NCBI GenBank assembly: GCA_016840695.1
Contig: JAEORV010000136.1
Location: forward strand, 1 to 5,575
DNA length: 5,575 nt
From: Promethearchaeota archaeon
GTDB lineage: Archaea > Asgardarchaeota > Lokiarchaeia > Sigyniarchaeales > SOKP01
Direction of reading: 5' to 3'
The position numbers and the translations under genes are program-made. Below the pieces are notes generated by a model. That model was not told where the DNA came from. It searched no databases and saw nothing but the letters and a program-made list of their open reading frames with translations. Of the stretch, positions 1 to 5,575 are shown in pieces; the stretch's first letter is position 1; each line of letters opens with the position of its first letter.

Positions 1-296
1 TAGTGGGAGTCATTGGTATTCAATCACTCTTTTTCTTAGTAGGATTTCTATATTTAGGAATTCAATCAACAGGTCTTTATAGAAGAAATGCTCTTCTTGT
101 GGTATTAGGCTACGCCATACGATTAGGTGCTAACGTGGGTTCAGCAGTAACCTCTTATTTTATAAATCAGGAATCTTGGACTGGAGGAATGGATCCTGCA
201 TATACTTCTTTTGCGATAGCTGCATTATTCATCTTCATAGGAATGACTATAACATCGTATGGCCTTTTAAACTTATATAGGCTTAAAAAGACTTAA
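1..296 (+). CDS. Small multi-pass membrane protein, 5' end outside the window
   Basis: The reading frame is open from the left edge to a TAA at 294-296. A GTG at 3-5 could be a start, but no ribosome binding site can be seen before it and the frame is not closed upstream, so the gene probably begins outside the window. The visible 97 residues hold three hydrophobic stretches, at about residues 2-20, 30-53 and 67-91 counted from the GTG. Short polar links separate them: one has two arginines near residue 27, and one is a Trp/Gly/Asp-rich loop at about 55-66. The C-terminus is basic (YRLKK), which suggests a cytoplasmic tail. I recognise no family and see no catalytic or metal-binding motif. 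It is convergent with the copper genes, so nothing ties it to them functionally. Confidence 0.7.
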   Translation, partial: VGVIGIQSLFFLVGFLYLGIQSTGLYRRNALLVVLGYAIRLGANVGSAVTSYFINQESWTGGMDPAYTSFAIAALFIFIGMTITSYGLLNLYRLKKT

Positions 297-325
297 TAAA
301 ATCCCAAAAATATTAATTTCATTAT

Positions 326-351
326 AAAAATCTCTATTAATTTAGATTTTT
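326..351. terminator. AT-rich hairpin between convergent genes
   Basis: AAAAATCT at 326-333 and AGATTTTT at 344-351 form a perfect 8-bp inverted repeat around a 10-base loop. It lies in the 61-base gap between the membrane protein stop (296) and the stop of the small Cys-rich gene (358). Both strands end the stem with five T residues, so it could end transcription from either side. The stem is weak because it is nearly all A/T. The assignment rests on position and symmetry only. Confidence 0.45.
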
Positions 352-357
352 CAATAA

Positions 358-555
358 TTAGCATGCGGTTTTTTTACATTTGACACAAAAAAGTTCATTT
401 AAATTTACATAACCGCATTCGGGACCCATCCAGCACTCCATTTGTCCAGTTTCTTCATTAATGGTCATGTCTTGACCACAATGAACTGGAATGGTCTCAA
501 TAATATTACCACATTTACTACATTTTAATTCATTTGTAATGTCCAACCACCTCAT
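358..555 (-). CDS. Small Cys/His/Met-rich zinc-ribbon-like protein, stand-alone version of the CopA tail module
   Basis: This 65-residue soluble protein has no signal peptide or membrane segment. It shows C12-x2-C15-G, P-x-H25-C26-G-x2-M30, C41-W-M-G and C47-G, then a second C57-x2-C60 pair and a terminal Cys65. The first part matches, motif for motif, the two modules at the C-terminus of the copper ATPase just upstream, with one extra residue before the PxHCG motif and two extra between Met30 and Cys41. The ATPase stop is 33 bases before this start, so the two are probably co-transcribed. Cys, His and Met are typical ligands for Cu(I), and CxxC pairs also bind Zn(II). A copper chaperone, buffer or sensor is the natural guess, but this is inference. 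The ATG at 553-555 is the first in frame after a stop. It lacks an upstream Shine-Dalgarno sequence, while GAGGTG overlaps its first codons. Confidence 0.8.
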   Translation of the reverse strand: MRWLDITNELKCSKCGNIIETIPVHCGQDMTINEETGQMECWMGPECGYVNLNELFCVKCKKTAC

Positions 556-570
556 TTTATAGTTTTATAT

Positions 571-587
571 AATAAAATAAAAAAAAA
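571..587 (-). terminator. Oligo-T tract after the ATPase stop
   Basis: Directly after the ATPase TAA the minus strand reads nine T residues (579-587), then further T-rich sequence down to about 571. Oligo-T runs at gene ends are the common signal for intrinsic termination in archaea. It lies before the small Cys-rich gene, so it may end part of the ATPase transcripts and lower expression of the downstream gene rather than separate the two fully. No stem is visible. Confidence 0.35.
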
Positions 588-588
588 T

Positions 589-3500
589 TTACTCGATTAC
601 ATCCATTGGTTTTCCATGGTGTTCTGGAATTGGTTGAGCACCGCAACCTGCACCCATCCAACAAACTAATCGATCTCCTTCCTTATGCATTGGTTGACCA
701 CAATGCATTGGAATTTCTTGCTCTATTCCACAATCAATACACTTTAATTTTCCCACTTCTTTATCAACCTCTTTTTTATGCTTAATATTGCTTAATTCTC
801 CTTTTTGGATTTTAATTACGCTCATTTGCTTATTACAATGAGTAGGAATTGGTTGAGCACCGCAACTAGCACCCATCCAACAAACTAATTGATTTCCTTC
901 TTCATGCATTGGTTTCCCACAGTGTTCGGGTAATTCTTCGAGGTATCCACATTGTTCACATTTTAATACCTCTATTTGTTCCTCATCATCCGTTTTTTGA
1001 TTAGGAGCATCTTCAATTGAAACATGCATTAGTTTAGGATCAATGTTATCGTAGTTCTTGAATTTTTCAGGATCTCGCTTGAATTGAACCTCGCAGTTTG
1101 GGTTGCAGAAATGATATGTTTTTCCTTCATACTCATATTCTAGCGCGCGTCCAGGATCCACTTCCATACCACAAACTGGATCAATTACTTTTTGCTGAGA
1201 TCGTAATAGAAGTTCTTCTTCTACTTGTTGGGGAGTTTTTGGATCAAATCGTTTTAAGAATAATGCATTTGCCACTACTGAGACAGAACTCGAAGCCATA
1301 AAGACTGCTGCGAGATATGGAGGTAAAAAGAATCCTGTTAGACCATATAAAACGCCCGCGGCTATAGGGATTCCAATTAAATTATAAATAAACGCCCAAA
1401 AGAGATTAGTAATCATTTTTTTATATGTTTTTTTTGATAAATTAATTGCTGAAACCACATTACGAAGATCTCCCCTCATCAACACTATATCTGCCGTTTC
1501 AATTGCAACATCTGTTCCCGAACCAATGGCAATTCCAACATCTGCTTGAGCTAAGGCAGGAGCGTCGTTGATGCCATCTCCTACCATTCCAATAATCTTA
1601 TTCTCGCTTGATTCCTGTAATTTTTGAATCGTGAGTGCTTTTTCGTTTGGTAGAACCTCTGCTAAAAGATGTTTATCGTCTATTTTTACAAGACTACCAA
1701 TACTTAAAGCCGTTTGTTTATTGTCACCCGTGATCATATATATTTCCATTCCAAGTTCTCTCAATGTTTCTAAAGCATAAGGAGCTTGATCCTTTAACTT
1801 ATCTGAAATACCTATGATACCCCGAACTTTGTTATCGATACTAATCAGGATTGTTGTTATACCTTCCTCTTGAAACTCGTTAAACTTTTTATTATATTCT
1901 TCCAGAGAGATAGCATAATCTTCCATTAGTTTATCGTTTCCTAATAAAACAACACTTGCCTTGATTGAGGTTTTGATCCCTTTACCTTGAATAGCTTCAA
2001 ATTCTTTCGGCTCTTCAAGATCTAATTCTTTTTGGTTGGCTTCTTCTATAATAGCTCGCGCAATAGGGTGCTCTGAACCTAATTCTGCACTTCCCGCATA
2101 GAATAATAAATCCATTGCATCATAACCATCTCCTTTTAGTTCTTTTTCAGAAAGAATGATTGATACTTTAGGTTTTCCAACTGTTAACGTACCAGTTTTA
2201 TCAAAAACTATTGTGTTTATGTTATTTATTGCTTCTAAAGAATCACCTCCTTTTATAAGAAGTCCATTTTCAGCTCCTTTTCCAGTTCCAACCATAACGG
2301 CAGTAGGTATTGCTAATCCTAACGCACAAGGACATGAAATAACCACTACTGATGTAAAAACCAATAATGATAATTCTAAACCAATATTTGCTATAAAATA
2401 CCAATATAGAAATGCACCAGTAGCAATTAAAACCACAATAGGAACAAAATAATTACTGACTTTATCTGCTAATTTTTGCTTCGCTGCCTTCTTGCTTTGA
2501 GCTTGTTTTACAAAATCAATGATTTGGAACAATAGAGTGTCTTTTCCGATTTTTTCTGTTTTAATACGTATCAGCCCTGTCTGATTTACGGTTGCCCCAA
2601 TAACCTCGCTATCAACTTCTTTCTTTACGTATCGACTTTCGCCTGTAATCATTGATTCATCTATTTTAGTTTTCCCTTCAATAACTTTTCCATCAACAGG
2701 TATTTTTTCTCCTGGTCTGACAATTAAAACGTCGCCCACTTCAATTTCTTCTATAGGGATTTCGATTTCTTTCCCGTCCTTTAATAAAGTAGCGGTTTTT
2801 GGCTGTAAACCTATCAATTTTTTTATAGCTTCAGATGTTTGTCCTTTCGTTTTATGTTCGAAATACTTTCCTATTAGCAAGAAAGTTAAAATCATGCTCA
2901 TGGCTTCGTAAAATGTTTTTCCTTCTATAAAAAAGGTCGTTAATATTGAATATACGAGAGCGGTAGTTGTCCCTAATGTTACTAGTACATCCATATTAGC
3001 AGATTTATTTCTTAAGGATTTATACGCACCAATTAAAAAGAAGGAGCCAGCAAAAGAATAGTTACCAATAGCCAGGAAGAAAAGTATTAAATTTCTTATA
3101 AATGAATCTACAACAAACCAACTAATCGGCGTGATAATTAACATGAATACCAAAGATAACGCAAGAATTCTAACTCGGTAATTCATTTCTTTCTTATGTT
3201 TTTGGATGTCTTTATCCATTACACTGGCAGATTTTTCCAATTTATAACCAAGTTTTTTGATATTCGAATAAACCTTGTTTTCATCGATTTCCAATTCGTT
3301 AAACTCGATAAAAAGTTTAGAAGCGTTGTAATTACCTCTTATCTCGTAAATTCCTTTTATGTTCTTGGAGTTTTCTACCAATTGTTCAAAATCTTCTTGA
3401 GAGAGTGAGTCAATAATTCTTAGATCTATCTTAGCTAACGATGCCTTATACCCTAAATCTTTAATGGCTTTATTAAATTCGGTATAACTGGTTGAGATAG

Positions 3501-3657
3501 GGTTATATTCAACAGTAGCCTCTTCGTTTGCAAAATTTACTACTGAACTTCTTACACCGTCTAGATTTTTTAAGCGCGTTTCAATCTTTAGAGCGCACGA
3601 TGCGCATGTCATTCCACCAAGTTTGATTTTAACTTTTTCTCGTGATTGATCTTCCAT
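589..3657 (-). CDS. copA: Cu(I)-exporting P1B-1-type ATPase with YHS and duplicated Cys/His/Met modules
   Basis: This is a membrane pump that uses ATP to export Cu(I) from the cytoplasm; 1022 residues is long for CopA (usually about 700-850). Order of domains: HMA domain at about 8-73 with GMTCASC (Cys18, Cys21); a second HMA-like segment at 77-140 with no CxxC; eight predicted membrane helices; actuator loop with TGES at 338-341; CPC at 442-444 in helix 6; phosphorylation motif DKTGT at 486-490 (Asp486); His530-Pro531; TGD at 643-645; GDGINDAP at 693-700. Helix 7 has Tyr758-Asn759 and helix 8 has Met787 with Ser791, the P1B-1 copper signature. The tail has a YHS domain (824-868; Cys829, Cys851, Cys855) and two 48-residue modules (898-945, 971-1018). 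The ATG at 3655-3657 fits the HMA start. GGAGAT lies 15 bases upstream, a rather long spacing. Core motifs are intact, so it should be active. Silver may also be carried. Confidence 0.96.
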   Translation of the reverse strand: MEDQSREKVKIKLGGMTCASCALKIETRLKNLDGVRSSVVNFANEEATVEYNPISTSYTEFNKAIKDLGYKASLAKIDLRIIDSLSQEDFEQLVENSKNIKGIYEIRGNYNASKLFIEFNELEIDENKVYSNIKKLGYKLEKSASVMDKDIQKHKKEMNYRVRILALSLVFMLIITPISWFVVDSFIRNLILFFLAIGNYSFAGSFFLIGAYKSLRNKSANMDVLVTLGTTTALVYSILTTFFIEGKTFYEAMSMILTFLLIGKYFEHKTKGQTSEAIKKLIGLQPKTATLLKDGKEIEIPIEEIEVGDVLIVRPGEKIPVDGKVIEGKTKIDESMITGESRYVKKEVDSEVIGATVNQTGLIRIKTEKIGKDTLLFQIIDFVKQAQSKKAAKQKLADKVSNYFVPIVVLIATGAFLYWYFIANIGLELSLLVFTSVVVISCPCALGLAIPTAVMVGTGKGAENGLLIKGGDSLEAINNINTIVFDKTGTLTVGKPKVSIILSEKELKGDGYDAMDLLFYAGSAELGSEHPIARAIIEEANQKELDLEEPKEFEAIQGKGIKTSIKASVVLLGNDKLMEDYAISLEEYNKKFNEFQEEGITTILISIDNKVRGIIGISDKLKDQAPYALETLRELGMEIYMITGDNKQTALSIGSLVKIDDKHLLAEVLPNEKALTIQKLQESSENKIIGMVGDGINDAPALAQADVGIAIGSGTDVAIETADIVLMRGDLRNVVSAINLSKKTYKKMITNLFWAFIYNLIGIPIAAGVLYGLTGFFLPPYLAAVFMASSSVSVVANALFLKRFDPKTPQQVEEELLLRSQQKVIDPVCGMEVDPGRALEYEYEGKTYHFCNPNCEVQFKRDPEKFKNYDNIDPKLMHVSIEDAPNQKTDDEEQIEVLKCEQCGYLEELPEHCGKPMHEEGNQLVCWMGASCGAQPIPTHCNKQMSVIKIQKGELSNIKHKKEVDKEVGKLKCIDCGIEQEIPMHCGQPMHKEGDRLVCWMGAGCGAQPIPEHHGKPMDVIE
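604..966 (-). repeat. Two direct copies of a 48-codon module inside copA
   Basis: The stretches 823-966 and 604-747 encode residues 898-945 and 971-1018 of the ATPase. By eye 32 of the 48 residues are identical, with no gaps. The DNA is also very alike, especially around the part encoding CWMGxxCGAQPIP, which points to a fairly recent in-frame duplication or continued homogenisation. A 25-residue Lys/Glu-rich linker separates the copies. The downstream gene at 358-555 is a third, more diverged copy. Confidence 0.85.
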
Positions 3658-3672
3658 ATAATTAGCCTTTTT

Positions 3673-3725
3673 ATCTCCTAATTAAAAAAATGTCTAAGAG
3701 CAATCTTATATGTTTTGATTATAAA
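3673..3725 (-). promoter_or_regulatory. Candidate copA promoter and ribosome binding site
   Basis: On the minus strand two TATA-like elements precede copA: TTTATAAT (3718-3725) and CATATAAG (3705-3712). Archaeal initiation about 25 bases downstream of the box would give start sites near 3698 or 3681, hence a leader of roughly 25-40 bases. A Shine-Dalgarno-like GGAGAT lies at 3673-3678. AT-rich sequence produces TATA-like words by chance, so which box is used is not determined. Confidence 0.4.
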
Positions 3726-3740
3726 TTGTAAAGAAACACG

Positions 3741-3770
3741 AGATATTTCAATATAATAACAGAAATATCT
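3741..3770. promoter_or_regulatory. Perfect 9-12-9 inverted repeat upstream of copA, possible operator
   Basis: AGATATTTC at 3741-3749 and GAAATATCT at 3762-3770 are exact reverse complements around a 12-base AT-only spacer apart from one C. The repeat lies 45 bases after the iscU stop and about 15 bases upstream of the farther TATA-like element of copA. The centre-to-centre distance of the half-sites is 21 bases, about two helical turns, as expected for a dimeric DNA-binding protein. No T-run follows the stem on the minus strand, which argues against a terminator for iscU. The link to copper control is inference. Confidence 0.45.
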
Positions 3771-3815
3771 ATAAAATTTATAATAATATATCAAGTGTAG
3801 AATTATATGCTGTCT

Positions 3816-4187
3816 TTAGGATTTATTCTTCTCACGAAATTTTTTAATAGCATCGTGTAAACCATCAGCAGCAAGGTTACTACAGTGCATTTTTATAGGA
3901 GGGAGCCCATCTAATGCTTCTGCTACATCATTTCTAGTAATCTCCATCGCTTCTTCTAATGTTTTTCCCTTTGCCATTTCGGTTACCATACTTGAAGTGG
4001 CAATTGCAGCAGCACATCCAAAAGTTTGAAATGAAATGTTTTTAATTTTATCACCTTCTACTTTAATATAGATATAAGACATGTCGCCACATGTAGGATT
4101 TCCTACTTCACCCATGGCATCAGCATCCTTCATTTCACCCATATTGCGAGGATTTCTAAAGTGATCCATTACTTTTTCATTATAAAT
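3816..4187 (-). CDS. iscU: IscU/NifU-type Fe-S cluster assembly scaffold, probable ATT start
   Basis: This is a cytoplasmic scaffold on which [2Fe-2S]/[4Fe-4S] clusters are built from cysteine-derived sulfur before transfer to target proteins. Counted from the first ATG (4167-4169), the three ligand cysteines are present: Cys27 in NPTCGD with Asp29, Cys52 in FQTFGCAAA, and Cys96 in LPPIKMHCS. The protein is a single-domain IscU; the C-terminal Nfu domain of full NifU is absent. Family members usually begin M-Y-S/N-E-K-V before DHFRNPRN. Here Y-N-E-K-V is encoded in frame upstream of the ATG, and the codon at the Met position is ATT (4185-4187), with AGGTG seven bases upstream. I therefore place the start at 4187; the conventional ATG start would be 4169. 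The cysteine desulfurase partner is not in the window. copA follows after 158 bases with its own likely promoter. Confidence 0.9.
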   Translation of the reverse strand: MYNEKVMDHFRNPRNMGEMKDADAMGEVGNPTCGDMSYIYIKVEGDKIKNISFQTFGCAAAIATSSMVTEMAKGKTLEEAMEITRNDVAEALDGLPPIKMHCSNLAADGLHDAIKKFREKNKS

Positions 4188-4194
4188 TTCTACA

Positions 4195-4199
4195 CACCT
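4195..4199 (-). promoter_or_regulatory. Shine-Dalgarno site that supports the ATT start of iscU
   Basis: AGGTG on the minus strand is followed by seven bases and then ATT at 4187-4185. The first ATG at 4169 would be 25 bases away, too far for normal use, and no other purine-rich site of this quality lies between. This favours initiation at the ATT or an ATG misread as ATT. Confidence 0.5.
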
Positions 4200-4224
4200 A
4201 TACTAAATTCGTAGTTTTACAATT

Positions 4225-4256
4225 AAAAAATAGGTTTAACGCATTAAAACTTAATG
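4225..4256 (-). terminator. Short hairpin and oligo-T after the beta-CASP gene
   Basis: In the gap between the beta-CASP stop (4302) and iscU, CATTAA (4242-4247) and TTAATG (4251-4256) form a perfect 6-bp stem with a 3-base loop. On the minus strand six T residues follow at 4225-4230. Together they could end the beta-CASP transcript. The stem is short and A/T-rich, so the support is weak. An overlapping imperfect repeat, GTTTAA with TTAAAAC at 4234-4250, could instead be a regulatory site for iscU. Confidence 0.3.
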
Positions 4257-4301
4257 TTTATGATATTAAAATTCAGAATATTTGGAATTAATACAAATTT
4301 A

Positions 4302-5575
4302 TCATTCATCTTTTTGATTAAGAACAACAAGCTTATTTCTTTGAGAAACCGAAATTTTTTCAAATCCTAAAGCTTTAACTTCTTGCGAGACATCAACTAA
4401 TCTCTTAGGACTTTGGTGGAAAAAACAAATTTCTTTTGGTTCTAAAATTTTGATCATTTCGAATAGCTGAACTTTATCTGCGTGTAATTTTATGTTAAGG
4501 TTGGGAGCAAAGGTGTTCAATAACATCGCCCGAAATGGTGCTTTCCATGTCTCAGAAAAATTAATTAATGGGACACCTCCTTTTCCGCTTTCCACGAAAC
4601 TCTCGAAAAATGCTTCCTCTTCTTCATCATCTTCCTTTACTGGTAAATCCTCATCTTCTTTATCTAATGTTTCATCATCTAATTTTTCAGCAGTTTCAGT
4701 TTCTTCGATTATCTTTTCATTGCTCACTTCTTTTGTGATGTTGTCTCCTTCAAATTGAGATTTCTCAGACTTATCAGGACCATTTGAAATTAGATCTATT
4801 AATCCAGATCCAGGCTCTTCATGAATAGCTCCTGCGAGATACACTAAATTATGTGGATTTCTCCCAACGCTATTGACTATGTTTCTAATGATCCCGTAGG
4901 AAAGGTCTGGAGGGTGCGAAATAATTATATTATTTTTAGATCTCAAAAAATCCAAATCCTTATAATCAAACCATCGAAATTTAATGGAATTAAAAGGATT
5001 TGCTTTGTCCTTAATCAGTTTCGAAATTGGACCGTATATGTATTCGTATCGATGATTGATAACTTGAATGTTCTTTCTTACCATCATATCCACGTATATA
5101 TTTGGTCTTTTCTTATAATTACGTCTCAGTTGTTTTTTCCTGAAATAGCGCCAAATTGTTAACATGAAGGTAATGGCTAGACTTGATGGATCTGCTCCAA
5201 TCAAGCAATTATCTTCATAATCTGTTTTTTGTTCTAAGAAAAGCATGAGGTTACTTAATTGATCAGATATACTATCAAATTCTTCATACGCACAAGTAGA
5301 ATCGATTAATAGGAAATCAATAGGCCGCGACATTTGTTCCAAGAATTTTCTTGTACCTGCGAATGGAGTAATATCCCAAAAGGTATAATCTCCCGTGTAT
5401 AAAAACCTAAATTTCTTTACTTTTGCTAATATCATTAAAGCGCCTGGCATGTGCCCTGCGTGGTAAAAAGAAACATAACAATTGGGATCTTTAAATTCTA
5501 TTTTGGTCCCATTTTCAACATATATAACATTTTCTACGATCTTCCTGTATTCTTCCTCTTCTACCTCTTCATGAT
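4302..5575 (-). CDS. Beta-CASP metallo-beta-lactamase (CPSF-like) protein with acidic insert, N-terminus outside the window
   Basis: The frame is open to the right edge, so 423 residues are visible; an internal Met at 5448-5450 is not the start because family motifs continue upstream. Numbering from that Met: AGH lies just before it (motif 3), TGDY is at 19-22 (motif 4, Asp21), LLIDST gives the acidic motif A residue Asp50, LHAD gives the motif B His323, and FFHQS gives the motif C His345. The HxHxDH signature would lie outside the window. A His in motif C is typical of RNA-acting members such as CPSF-73, aCPSF and RNase J, which cut or trim RNA in the cytoplasm. The sequence is divergent: LIDSTCA replaces the usual EST-type motif, HQS the usual HGE, and a strongly acidic segment at about 224-283 interrupts the domain. 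RNA processing is the likely role; loss of activity cannot be excluded. Confidence 0.82.
   Translation of the reverse strand, partial: HEEVEEEEYRKIVENVIYVENGTKIEFKDPNCYVSFYHAGHMPGALMILAKVKKFRFLYTGDYTFWDITPFAGTRKFLEQMSRPIDFLLIDSTCAYEEFDSISDQLSNLMLFLEQKTDYEDNCLIGADPSSLAITFMLTIWRYFRKKQLRRNYKKRPNIYVDMMVRKNIQVINHRYEYIYGPISKLIKDKANPFNSIKFRWFDYKDLDFLRSKNNIIISHPPDLSYGIIRNIVNSVGRNPHNLVYLAGAIHEEPGSGLIDLISNGPDKSEKSQFEGDNITKEVSNEKIIEETETAEKLDDETLDKEDEDLPVKEDDEEEEAFFESFVESGKGGVPLINFSETWKAPFRAMLLNTFAPNLNIKLHADKVQLFEMIKILEPKEICFFHQSPKRLVDVSQEVKALGFEKISVSQRNKLVVLNQKDE

Noticed and set aside
358..555. Desulforedoxin, rubredoxin or ribosomal zinc-ribbon protein
   Set aside because: The CxxCG start is similar, but the PxHCGxxM and CWMGxxCG elements match the CopA tail instead, and the second CxxCG or CC expected of those families is not at the right place.
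604..966. CRISPR-like direct DNA repeats
   Set aside because: Only two copies exist, both are in frame within copA and encode the same protein module.
1098..1301. Plus-strand open frame of 67 codons
   Set aside because: It lies antisense within the tail-coding part of copA, which has clear homology in its own frame; the translation shows no recognisable motif.
2156..2452. Plus-strand open frame of 98 codons
   Set aside because: It is antisense to the copA region encoding the helices, CPC and DKTGT motifs; it is a shadow of that strongly conserved sequence.
3196..3408. Plus-strand open frame of 70 codons
   Set aside because: It is antisense to the degenerate HMA region of copA, with no start context or family match.
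589..3657. Zn/Cd (P1B-2) or Co (P1B-4) specificity for the ATPase
   Set aside because: CPC in helix 6 together with YN in helix 7 and M-x3-S in helix 8 is the P1B-1 copper pattern; SPC or the Zn-type signatures are absent.
4492..4758. Plus-strand open frame of 88 codons, Ser-rich
   Set aside because: The poly-Ser stretch is the reverse complement of the acidic codons in the beta-CASP insert; it is a compositional shadow.
4851..5162. Plus-strand open frame of 103 codons
   Set aside because: It is antisense to the beta-CASP coding region, which shows family motifs on both sides.

Overview
The window is AT-rich, compactly coded DNA, most likely from an archaeon. Supporting signs are a beta-CASP metallo-beta-lactamase of the CPSF/aCPSF type, archaeal-looking TATA elements and oligo-T ends after genes. 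An Asgard-like or other low-GC archaeon is plausible, but there is no marker gene to settle this and a bacterial origin is not strictly excluded, since some Shine-Dalgarno sites are present.

Layout from left to right. (1) Bases 1-296, plus strand: the 3' end of a small multi-pass membrane protein of unknown function. (2) A short AT-rich hairpin (326-351) lies between this gene and the convergent genes that follow. (3) Everything to the right is on the minus strand. Read in the direction of transcription it is: a beta-CASP nuclease-like protein (4302-5575, cut by the window edge), an IscU-type Fe-S scaffold (3816-4187), a large Cu(I)-type P1B ATPase, CopA (589-3657), and a 65-residue Cys/His/Met-rich protein (358-555).

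The most notable content is the copper locus. The ATPase has a normal P1B-1 core but an unusual tail: a YHS domain, then two near-identical 48-residue modules with the pattern CxxCG...PxHCGxxM...CWMGxxCG...PxH...M. The gene 33 bases downstream encodes a free-standing version of the same module. This looks like a metal-handling module found both fused to the pump and as a separate small protein. It could be a copper buffer, chaperone or sensor, but its function is inferred only. The ATPase also carries a second N-terminal HMA-like domain without its CxxC. A perfect 9-12-9 inverted repeat sits just upstream of the ATPase promoter region and is a candidate operator.

The IscU gene is notable because the family's conserved N-terminus extends six codons upstream of the first ATG, to an ATT codon that has a well-placed Shine-Dalgarno sequence. 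No metal-responsive regulator, cysteine desulfurase or RNA gene is visible in the window.
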